Shown piece after piece: positions 1-4,732 of a stretch of DNA of 5,081 nt (positions within the stretch are counted from its first letter, which is position 1; each line of letters opens with the position of its first letter). The notes under the pieces are model-generated. The model ran no database searches. It was not told the origin of the DNA and saw nothing but the letters and a program-made list of their open reading frames with translations. The DNA is from Clostridia bacterium. GTDB lineage: Bacteria > Bacillota > Clostridia > Oscillospirales > CAG-272. Where the stretch lies: contig JAFTMF010000185.1 of assembly GCA_017452565.1 (NCBI GenBank), forward strand, positions 1 to 5,081, given 5' to 3'. The translations under genes were made by a program, and so were the position numbers.

Positions 1-498
1 GGACTCCGTATGATTCAGGTGCAGAAGTACCAGTTCGTTCATCTGTCCCGTGTGATCGACGAGATCCGCCGCCGCAATTATTCTTTTGCCATCTATATGG
101 ACGACCTCTCCTTCGAGGACTTCGAGGTGGAGTACAAGTATCTGAAAGCCGCCATTGAGGGCGGTCTGTGCGAGCGACCCTCCAATATGCTGATCTTCGC
201 CACCTCCAACCGCCGTCATCTGATCAAGGAAACCTTCTCCGACCGAGAAGGAGGCGGCGACATCCACCGGGACGAGTCTATTCAGGAGAAGATCTCCCTT
301 TCCGACCGTTTCGGCCTGCAGGTGCGCTTCGGCAAGCCTGCCCAGGACGAGTACTTCGAAATGGTACTCCATCTCGCCCGCCTCCACGGCATCGGGATGG
401 ATGAAAAAGCCCTTCTTGACGGCGCACGCACCTTCAGCGTCCGCCATTCCGGCTTCTCCGGCCGAATCGCCATGCAGTATATATTGAGCTTAGAGTAA
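1..498 (+). CDS. DUF815-family AAA+ ATPase, C-terminal part (5' end outside window)
   Basis: The reading frame is open from base 1 (Gly-Leu-Arg before the first Met at 10), so the ATG at 10 is internal and the gene begins upstream; 165 codons are visible. The segment matches the C-terminal half of the DUF815 family of P-loop AAA+ ATPases. Counting from Met at 10, a Walker B-like stretch FAIYMDDLSFE (about residues 26-36) carries the paired Asp, LIFATSNRRH (61-70) looks like sensor 1, and RDESIQEKISLSDRFGL (87-103) is the family signature with a possible arginine finger in SDRFGL. A late GFSGR (148-152) could supply a sensor 2 arginine. The Walker A loop must lie in the missing part. The family has no well-defined cellular role; ATP hydrolysis is inferred from the motifs. 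The gene stops at TAA 496-498 and is followed by structured DNA with a terminator at 699-725, so it is probably last in its transcript. Family assignment is secure, function is not. Confidence 0.93.
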   Translation, partial: GLRMIQVQKYQFVHLSRVIDEIRRRNYSFAIYMDDLSFEDFEVEYKYLKAAIEGGLCERPSNMLIFATSNRRHLIKETFSDREGGGDIHRDESIQEKISLSDRFGLQVRFGKPAQDEYFEMVLHLARLHGIGMDEKALLDGARTFSVRHSGFSGRIAMQYILSLE

Positions 499-500
499 CG

Positions 501-586
501 CTTAGGGGAACTTCTTGAAGAGAAGATGTAATTCGGCTTCGCCGAATTACGGAAGTTCGCCTACGGCGAACATTCCGTACCCTAAG
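501..586. repeat. nested palindromic element downstream of the DUF815 gene
   Basis: An outer pair CTTAGGG (501-507) and CCCTAAG (580-586) encloses two strong hairpins. The first is a perfect 10-bp stem, GTAATTCGGC at 528-537 with its complement at 541-550 and a TTC loop. The second is a 14-bp stem, 548-561 with 565-579, looped by TAC at 562-564 and bulged at A572. The two hairpins share bases 548-550, so both cannot close fully at once. A 10-bp palindrome CTTCTTGAAG sits at 511-520. No T-run follows on the plus strand, so a classic terminator role is doubtful. It forms the outer part of the left, minus-strand arm of the inverted element at 580-750. Confidence 0.7.
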
Positions 587-609
587 AACCCCTCAAGAAC
601 TTTTATTAA

Positions 610-631
610 GCCGGGCAAATACTTGCCCGGC
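610..631 (-). repeat. left-arm hairpin of the inverted element (possible minus-strand terminator)
   Basis: Perfect 9-bp stem: GCCGGGCAA at 610-618 pairs with TTGCCCGGC at 623-631 around an ATAC loop. On the minus strand it is followed by TTAATAAAAG, which is too poor in T for a confident intrinsic terminator. Its core is identical to that of the hairpin at 699-720 read on the other strand, and the two differ only by swapped base pairs in the stem. Confidence 0.6.
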
Positions 632-643
632 GCATATAGAAAC

Positions 644-684
644 CGCTCCGAATGAAGGATTTCGATGATCCTACGCTCGGAGCG
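644..684. other. central branched hairpin of the inverted element
   Basis: CGCTCCGA (644-651) pairs with TCGGAGCG (677-684). Inside it AGGAT (656-660) pairs with ATCCT (668-672) around a TTCGATG loop, with symmetric 4-nt internal bulges between the two helices. Both helices share the same centre as the flanking repeats. I could not match it to a known riboswitch or small RNA. It may be part of a short structured transcript ending at the terminator at 699-725, but I see no convincing promoter immediately upstream. Confidence 0.5.
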
Positions 685-698
685 ATTATGAAAACTGT

Positions 699-725
699 GC
701 CCCGCAAGTATTTGCGGGGCTTTTT
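699..725 (+). terminator. Rho-independent terminator, plus strand (DUF815 gene)
   Basis: GCCCCGCAA (699-707) pairs perfectly with TTGCGGGGC (712-720) around a GTAT loop, and TTTTT follows at 721-725. This is a standard intrinsic terminator for transcription from the left. It lies about 200 nt after the DUF815 stop codon, so that gene would carry a long structured 3' end unless transcription stops earlier. Confidence 0.82.
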
Positions 726-743
726 GAAAGTTTTTGGGGGATT

Positions 744-777
744 CTTAAGGACCCTTTTTTCAAAAAGGGTCCTTAAG
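744..777 (-). terminator. long perfect stem at the 3' end of the exporter operon, possible terminator
   Basis: CTTAAGGACCCTTTTT (744-759) is exactly complementary to 762-777, a 16-bp palindrome with only TC at the centre. It begins 17 nt beyond the TAG stop of the YjjB-like gene on the minus strand. The minus-strand sequence after the stem is AATCCCCC rather than a T-run, so terminator function is uncertain. It could equally be a structural repeat or an RNA 3'-end stabiliser. It is also the second hairpin of the plus-strand repeat module beginning at 699. Confidence 0.5.
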
Positions 778-793
778 CCGCCGGAGGCATTCG

Positions 794-1252
794 CTACCTC
801 TTCTTGAACCCCGGTCGGGGGAGGAATGCGCCGATGACAGAGACGGAGATGATGCCGATGGCGATACCCAGCGCGATCATCACGGTGTCGGTGCCGCGGC
901 TGATAAACTCGGCCTCGTTGCCGCCTACCAAAGCAGCCATAGTATAGTAGAGGCTGCCACCGGGAACCAGCGGAATGATCGATGGGATGGAGTAGATGGT
1001 CACGGGGGCTTTGAAGATTCGTGCCATCACTTCGCCGTAGAAGGTTGCTACCATAGCGGCGACCATATTGGACAGAAGCAGAGACATTCCGAAATGAAAG
1101 AGCAGGGCAAAGATGAGATAGGTCATACCCGCCCCCAGTCCGATGGCAGGGAGGTGGCGGAGCTTTACCCGCATCAGGATGGCGTAGATCAGGGTACTGA
1201 CGGCAATGACGGCGGTGGTGAAGAGCATATTCATCAGCTGTGCGGAATTCAT
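794..1252 (-). CDS. threonine/serine exporter family protein, small subunit (YjjB/ThrE_2-like)
   Basis: This 152-residue hydrophobic membrane protein matches the C-terminal ThrE_2 (YjjB-type) half of the ThrE exporter family. The signature is around residues 70-106: TFYGEVMARIFKAPVT, then SIPSIIPLVPGGSLYYTM, with the conserved P-LVPGG-LYYTM block. About five membrane segments are visible, roughly at 5-25, 33-53, 55-76, 85-105 and 122-144, and the tail is basic (RPGFKKR). I chose the ATG at 1252-1250 rather than the in-frame ATG at 1360. The longer version would add 36 Arg-rich residues that are simply the upstream gene read out of frame, and a good GGGAGG site sits 9 nt before the chosen start. 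It overlaps the upstream YjjP-like gene by one base (TGATG), so the two are probably translated in a coupled way and form one transporter. ThrE of Corynebacterium exports threonine and serine; E. coli YjjPB exports succinate, so the substrate here is open. Confidence 0.93.
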   Translation of the reverse strand: MNSAQLMNMLFTTAVIAVSTLIYAILMRVKLRHLPAIGLGAGMTYLIFALLFHFGMSLLLSNMVAAMVATFYGEVMARIFKAPVTIYSIPSIIPLVPGGSLYYTMAALVGGNEAEFISRGTDTVMIALGIAIGIISVSVIGAFLPRPGFKKR

Positions 1253-2100
1253 CAGAACCAACCTCCCATCACGACGGCAACGGCAAAGCCGGCGGCAATA
1301 CAGATGGCGGTGAGCAGTGCCTGAATCATTCGCAGACAACCGGCGATAATATCGCCGCAAAGCAGCTCACGGATGGACGAACCAAAGGAAAGTCCGGGGA
1401 TCAGCAGCATAATACCGCCGATCATCACCTTGTCCATATGGCAGGCAAGGCCGGAGGCGTAGGTGAGGATGCAAAGCAGTCCTGCCGCCACCGATACCAG
1501 TACGGTGAAAGCCAGCGCGTGGAGCTTTTTGGGCTTGAAAAGATCCAATAAAGTAATCAACGCACCCACGGGAAGGGCGGCGATGGCATCCCGCCAGTCT
1601 CCGCCGAAAAAGAGGGTGAAGCCGGCAGCCGCCGCGATGCCGCAGAGAGTCAGCAGCCAACGGGGACGGCAATCGGGGGTTTTGGCTTTGAGAATATCCG
1701 CTTCCAGCTCATCCAGCGGGATGGGGCGGGCACAGATGCGGCGGGAGAGGGCGTTGAGATTCTCCAAAATATCGTAGCGGTTGGAGATGGAGCTGACACG
1801 GTAAATCTCGGTCTTATGATAACCGTCGGGCATAGTAATAGTAGCCGCTACCAGCGAGGGGATGGAGAACGCCTGCACCTCTTTTGCGCCATAGGCACGG
1901 CAGATACGGGAGAGGGTGTCCTCCACACGGTGGATCTCCGCACCCGATTCCAGCATTCCGGCGGAAATCTGGATGGCAAGGGAGAGCATTTTGTCGGTAT
2001 CCACGGTAAAACTCAGCCCGGAGACGATCTTTTCGGGCTCGGGGGCCCAGTTGCGGGTGAGCGTGGGTGACGGAACGGTGTTGGTATGTTCAGAACCCAT
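1252..2100 (-). CDS. threonine/serine exporter family protein, large subunit (YjjP/DUF1212-like)
   Basis: This 282-residue protein matches the N-terminal (DUF1212/YjjP) half of the ThrE exporter family. A soluble N-terminal region of about 145 residues carries family features: AGMLESGAEIHRVEDTLSRIC (47-67, split here only by context) and FSIPSLVAATI (78-88), then RPIPLDELE (125-133). Membrane segments follow at about 148-165, 170-187, 197-217, 224-238 and 248-275, with the family block LLIPGLSFGSSIREL-CGD near 232-250. The start at 2100 is supported by AAAGGA at 2114-2109 with an 8-nt spacer and a strong promoter at 2165-2137 giving a short leader of about 30 nt. The N-terminal 35 or so residues are a low-complexity, Pro/Thr-rich extension before the conserved region. 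It is first in a two-gene operon with the YjjB-like partner; both halves are expected to be needed for export of small amino acids or dicarboxylates. Confidence 0.93.
   Translation of the reverse strand: MGSEHTNTVPSPTLTRNWAPEPEKIVSGLSFTVDTDKMLSLAIQISAGMLESGAEIHRVEDTLSRICRAYGAKEVQAFSIPSLVAATITMPDGYHKTEIYRVSSISNRYDILENLNALSRRICARPIPLDELEADILKAKTPDCRPRWLLTLCGIAAAAGFTLFFGGDWRDAIAALPVGALITLLDLFKPKKLHALAFTVLVSVAAGLLCILTYASGLACHMDKVMIGGIMLLIPGLSFGSSIRELLCGDIIAGCLRMIQALLTAICIAAGFAVAVVMGGWF
1262..1267 (-). promoter_or_regulatory. ribosome binding site of the YjjB-like gene
   Basis: GGGAGG on the minus strand, inside the last codons of the YjjP-like gene, lies 9 nt before the ATG at 1252. This site decides the start of the downstream gene and supports coupled translation across the TGATG overlap. 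Confidence 0.8.
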
Positions 2101-2136
2101 AGACGTGTTCCTTTCAACAAATCAGTTTGTGCTCCC

Positions 2137-2165
2137 ATTGTACACGAGGGAAATGGCTTTGTCAA
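2137..2165 (-). promoter_or_regulatory. sigma-A type promoter of the ThrE-like operon
   Basis: On the minus strand TTGACA (2165-2160) is a perfect -35 box and TACAAT (2142-2137) a five-of-six -10 box, separated by exactly 17 nt. An AT-rich tract (about 2168-2185) directly upstream could act as an UP element and contains the small palindrome ATTTTGTAAAAT at 2171-2182. The transcript should begin near 2130, leaving roughly 30 nt of leader before the ATG at 2100. Confidence 0.85.
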
Positions 2166-2206
2166 TCGCTATTTTGTAAAATTTCTTGGGTTTTTCCGCG
2201 ATTTTA

Positions 2207-2235
2207 TTGCATTTGCCCTTGGGTTGTGGTAGAAT
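2207..2235 (+). promoter_or_regulatory. probable extended -10 promoter of the M3 peptidase gene
   Basis: TAGAAT at 2230-2235 is preceded by TGG at 2227-2229, which forms a TGn extended -10 element. A poor -35 box TTGCAT lies at 2207-2212 with 17-nt spacing; extended -10 promoters tolerate such weak -35 boxes. Transcription would start near 2242, giving a leader of about 130 nt. It diverges from the ThrE promoter, with about 40 nt between the two -35 boxes. Confidence 0.6.
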
Positions 2236-2276
2236 AATCCTAACACCATATTTCAAAGCCCCCGAAGACAAATCCC

Positions 2277-2351
2277 GCAAAATTGCAAAGCAATTTTGCT
2301 TAAAAGAAGTTTTTGAAGAAGGCTAGAGACACTTCCTTCGGAAGTGTCTCT
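2277..2351 (+). repeat. two-hairpin repeat module in the peptidase leader
   Basis: A perfect 10-bp hairpin, GCAAAATTGC (2277-2286) with its complement at 2290-2299 and an AAA loop, is followed by the linker TTAAAAGAAGTTTTTGA (2300-2316). A perfect 12-bp hairpin then follows, AGAGACACTTCC (2325-2336) with its complement at 2340-2351 and a TTC loop. The linker matches 14 of 17 bases of the linker after the hairpin at 610-631 on the minus strand. No T-run follows the second hairpin, which ends 6 nt before the ribosome binding site, so a terminator is not indicated. It may be a dispersed repeat, a leader regulator or an mRNA stabiliser. Confidence 0.65.
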
Positions 2352-2370
2352 GTGAAGAAAGGATCAAACT

Positions 2371-4059
2371 ATGAAATTTTCCGAAATGCCGTACGTGCGT
2401 CCCGACGTGGACAAGCTGCTGGCCGATCTTACCGATGCGGCGGCGCGATTCGAGAGTGCCGCCTCCGCAGCTGAGCAGCTCTGTGTGCTCCGTGACGTGG
2501 AGAAGGTCTCCTCCGCCTTCGGTACGATGGCAACCATCGCCTCTATCCGCAACTCCGTGGATACCAGAGACGAGTTCTATGCAGAGGAAAAAGCCTACTA
2601 CGATCAGGTAGGTCCGCTGATTGCCGAAAAGTCTCAGCTGCTCTCGCTGGCAATGCTGAACTCTCCCTTCCGCGGGGAACTGGAAAAGGAGCTGGGCGAG
2701 GTCACCTTTATCAACACCGAGATGGAGATCAAGTCCTTCTCTCCCGAGATCATTCCCCTGATGCAGGAGGAGAACGCCCTCACCTCCGCTTATCAGAAGC
2801 TCTACGCTTCCGCAAAAATCCCCTTCGACGGCAAGGAGCTCACCGTGGCACAGCTGGGCATCTATACCCAGTCTCCCGATCGTGCAGTCCGTAAGGCGGC
2901 AGTAGAGGCGCAGGCAAGCTTCTTCGACGCCAACCAGGCAGAGTTCGACGAAATCTTCGACAAGCTGGTGAAGAACCGTACCGAGCAGGCGAAAAAGCTG
3001 GGCTTCGATACCTTCGTTCCTCTGGGCTACCTCCGTCGTCAGCGCAACTGCTACGGACTCCCCGAGGTTGCTACCTTCCGCCGTCAGATCATCGAGGACG
3101 TAGTCCCTGTGGTCAATAAGATCAAAGCGCGCCAGAAGGAGCGCATCGGTGTGGAGGACTTCAAGTTCTACGATAACGGCTTCGTCTTCCCCGACGGCAA
3201 CCCCACGCCCAAGGGCACTCCCGAGGAGATCCTGGCCGCAGGCAAGCAAATGTATACCGAGCTCTCCCCCGAGACCGCCGATTTCATCGCGCAGATGTTT
3301 GAGATGGACCTCTTCGACGTGCTGGCAAAGGAGGGAAAGGCCCCCGGCGGCTACTGCACCGAGCTGTCCGAGTATCAGTGTCCCTTCATCTTCTCCAATT
3401 TCAACGGCACCTCCGGAGACGTGGACGTCCTCACCCACGAGGCGGGTCACGCATTTGCCGCATTTATGGCATACCGCCACATTCCCTGGTCCATGAGCCG
3501 TCAGCCCTCCATGGAAGGCTGTGAGACTCACTCTATGTCTATGGAGTTCCTCACCTCTCCCTGGCATCACCTCTTCTTCAAGGAGGATACCGCCAAGTAC
3601 GAGCAGGCACACGCCGAGGATGCTCTCATCTTCCTGCCCTACGGCACTATGGTAGACCACTTCCAGGAGATCGTTTATTCTCATCCCGAGCTGACTCCCG
3701 CAGAGCGTAACGCCGAGTGGGCGAAGCTGGAGAAGATCTACCGCCCCTATCTGGATATGGAGGGTGTCCCCTTCTACGGCAGAGGTGCAGGCTGGCAGAG
3801 ACAGCTCCACATCTATATCTATCCCTTCTACTATCTGGACTACTGTATGGCGCAGGCAATGTCGCTGGAGTTTTACTCCCTGCACCTGCAGGATGCGGGG
3901 TTCGCTTGGGAGAAGTATCTGGACTTCGTAAAGCTGGGCGGCACCAAGACCTTCGTGGGACTTATCGAGGCGGTTGGCCTGAAGTCTCCTCTGAAGGAAG
4001 GCACGCTGAAGGACATCGTTGCCGAGCTGGACGCTTGGCTGGATCAGCATAGCGTGTAA
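2371..4059 (+). CDS. M3 family oligoendopeptidase (zinc metallopeptidase)
   Basis: This complete 562-residue cytoplasmic peptidase has no signal peptide or membrane segment. It should cleave short peptides inside the cell, as oligoendopeptidases of clan MA family M3 do. The zinc site is plain: HEAGH at residues 356-360 (His356, His360 ligands, Glu357 catalytic) and Glu385 in EGCETHSMSMEFL, 25 residues after the second His, the normal M3 spacing. Family blocks around it include GGYCTELSEYQCPFIFSNF (326-344), FLPYGTMVDHFQ (421-432) and a Tyr-rich HIYIYPFYYLDY (480-491) expected to line the substrate site. The EGCETHSMSMEFL form fits the M3B subgroup often named 'M3 not PepF' rather than true PepF, so I give no symbol. 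AAAGGA at 2358-2363, 7 nt before ATG, supports the start. It has its own probable promoter, a hairpin-bearing leader and a strong terminator, so it is likely transcribed alone. Confidence 0.97.
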   Translation: MKFSEMPYVRPDVDKLLADLTDAAARFESAASAAEQLCVLRDVEKVSSAFGTMATIASIRNSVDTRDEFYAEEKAYYDQVGPLIAEKSQLLSLAMLNSPFRGELEKELGEVTFINTEMEIKSFSPEIIPLMQEENALTSAYQKLYASAKIPFDGKELTVAQLGIYTQSPDRAVRKAAVEAQASFFDANQAEFDEIFDKLVKNRTEQAKKLGFDTFVPLGYLRRQRNCYGLPEVATFRRQIIEDVVPVVNKIKARQKERIGVEDFKFYDNGFVFPDGNPTPKGTPEEILAAGKQMYTELSPETADFIAQMFEMDLFDVLAKEGKAPGGYCTELSEYQCPFIFSNFNGTSGDVDVLTHEAGHAFAAFMAYRHIPWSMSRQPSMEGCETHSMSMEFLTSPWHHLFFKEDTAKYEQAHAEDALIFLPYGTMVDHFQEIVYSHPELTPAERNAEWAKLEKIYRPYLDMEGVPFYGRGAGWQRQLHIYIYPFYYLDYCMAQAMSLEFYSLHLQDAGFAWEKYLDFVKLGGTKTFVGLIEAVGLKSPLKEGTLKDIVAELDAWLDQHSV

Positions 4060-4096
4060 TGCTCACCGCTGAGAGCGGTAATATCCCCGTAAAATC

Positions 4097-4135
4097 AAAC
4101 ATCGGCACTTCCAATCGAAGTGCCGATGTTTTTTT
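4097..4135 (+). terminator. bidirectional Rho-independent terminator between convergent genes
   Basis: A perfect 15-bp stem (4097-4111 with 4117-4131) containing CATCGGCACTTC and its complement closes a CAATC loop and runs into seven T at 4129-4135. It ends the peptidase transcript 37 nt after its stop codon. On the minus strand the stem is followed by GATTTTA (4096-4090), and it lies directly after the stop of the membrane protein gene at 4141, so it probably serves both. A small 6-bp hairpin, ACCGCT/AGCGGT (4065-4079), precedes it. Confidence 0.93.
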
Positions 4136-4140
4136 CTCGC

Positions 4141-4710
4141 TTACGGAGTGGGTGGATTTGCATCGTCGGTAGCTTTGCCTGCGGCGATGTAGTAAGGCTC
4201 GCCAAATGCGCCGGTATGGTATTCGATGACGTACAAGTCACCGGTCTGACAGCTTTGATAGTGCTCACGGGGGACGTCGATGTCATAGGTCTTGCCGTCT
4301 ACGGTTACTGTAAACTCGTAGTAGCCCGGTAAGAAGCTTTTCCTTCTCCGGCGTTCATAGTCCTTGTCCTCGATGACCACCGTGTGTATGACAGGCTCGT
4401 TGGGATCCAGATAGTGATTGAGATGGGCTATCATAGCTCCTGCAAAAAAGATGCTCAAAAGCGTCATAATCACGAAAAGTTTGATATTTCCCTGCTTCTC
4501 GATTCTTTTTAGCCAAAAGGTTATAAGTGCGCCGATCAGCGCCCCGCAAACAAGCGCCACGGGCCAGTGAGGGAACAGAACCGTATCCACGAAATGGTAC
4601 ACACGAAGGCGAATGAGCAGGATACTTGTCACGATCAGAAACGCTATAATCCCGATGGTGTTGGCCTTGTTCTTTTTGTCAGTTGGCTTTAATAATGTTT
4701 CGCTTCTCAT
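4141..4710 (-). CDS. uncharacterised membrane protein with three N-terminal helices and a beta-rich tail
   Basis: I do not recognise this protein. From the ATG at 4710 it has 189 residues: a Lys-rich N-terminus, membrane segments at about 18-34, 49-67 and 77-97, then a soluble tail of about 90 residues. The basic loop between helices 2 and 3 (KRIEKQGNIK) and the basic N-terminus place both inside, which puts the tail outside the cell. The tail has a polybasic YERRRRKSF stretch, then alternating strands (YYEFTVTVDGKTYDIDVP), a GD turn and YHTGAFGEPYYI. This pattern loosely recalls DUF3592 or DUF2500-like small beta domains, but I cannot assign it. An in-frame ATG at 4749 would add 13 residues and overlap the upstream gene by 17 nt; neither start has a strong ribosome site, and I prefer 4710 because it lies 22 nt after the upstream stop. 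Bases 4441-4740 are 45% GC by hand count, lower than the roughly 60-67% in sampled peptidase lines. Confidence 0.8.
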   Translation of the reverse strand: MRSETLLKPTDKKNKANTIGIIAFLIVTSILLIRLRVYHFVDTVLFPHWPVALVCGALIGALITFWLKRIEKQGNIKLFVIMTLLSIFFAGAMIAHLNHYLDPNEPVIHTVVIEDKDYERRRRKSFLPGYYEFTVTVDGKTYDIDVPREHYQSCQTGDLYVIEYHTGAFGEPYYIAAGKATDDANPPTP

Positions 4711-4732
4711 AGTATGGGATCGCTTTCGATAG

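Larger units (their letters stand above)
580..750. repeat. 171-bp symmetric inverted-repeat element between convergent genes
   Basis: Read on the minus strand from 603 to 580 and on the plus strand from 727 to 750, the same 24-nt sequence appears with 20 of 24 matches (AAAGTT-Y-TTG-R-GGG-R-TTCTTA-R-GG). Inside it, after a 6-nt gap on each side, lie two 22-nt hairpins (610-631 and 699-720) that share the core GCAAGTATTTGC in opposite orientation. A branched hairpin (644-684) occupies the middle. All paired parts are centred at about 665, giving terminal arms of about 52 nt with roughly 41 of 52 matching by hand alignment. The layout resembles a miniature inverted-repeat element or a two-sided terminator between convergent genes. 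No target-site duplication was identified and no transposase is present, so mobility is only a hypothesis. Confidence 0.75.

Noticed and set aside
10..12. The ATG at 10 as the start of the DUF815 gene
   Set aside because: The frame stays open to base 1, the preceding Gly-Leu-Arg fits the family, and the protein would lack the Walker A region.
499..793. tRNA or known riboswitch in the structured gap
   Set aside because: The hairpins do not form a cloverleaf, there is no anticodon or T-loop pattern, and I could not match a conserved riboswitch core.
652..807. A 51-codon plus-strand ORF starting MKDFDDPTLG and ending in the 3' end of the YjjB-like gene
   Set aside because: It has no ribosome binding site, runs straight through an intrinsic terminator and the 744-777 palindrome, and overlaps the end of a real gene on the other strand.
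1253..1360. N-terminal extension of the YjjB-like gene to the ATG at 1360
   Set aside because: The added 36 residues are Arg-rich and are the YjjP-like gene read in another frame; the GGGAGG site and conserved protein length fit the ATG at 1252.
2325..2351. The hairpin before the peptidase gene as an intrinsic terminator or attenuator
   Set aside because: No T-run follows; the next bases are GTGAAGAAAGG leading into the ribosome binding site, and no competing antiterminator pairing was convincing.
3149..3496. Pro/Ser/Arg-rich ORF inside the peptidase gene in another plus frame
   Set aside because: It is an out-of-frame reading of the peptidase, with low-complexity composition and no ribosome site.
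2323..4050. A 575-codon open frame on the minus strand covering the whole peptidase gene
   Set aside because: The plus-strand frame is a complete M3 peptidase with its zinc site, promoter, ribosome site and terminator. The antisense product is Leu/Gly/Val/Glu-rich without recognisable motifs, which is what GC-biased codon use produces on the opposite strand.
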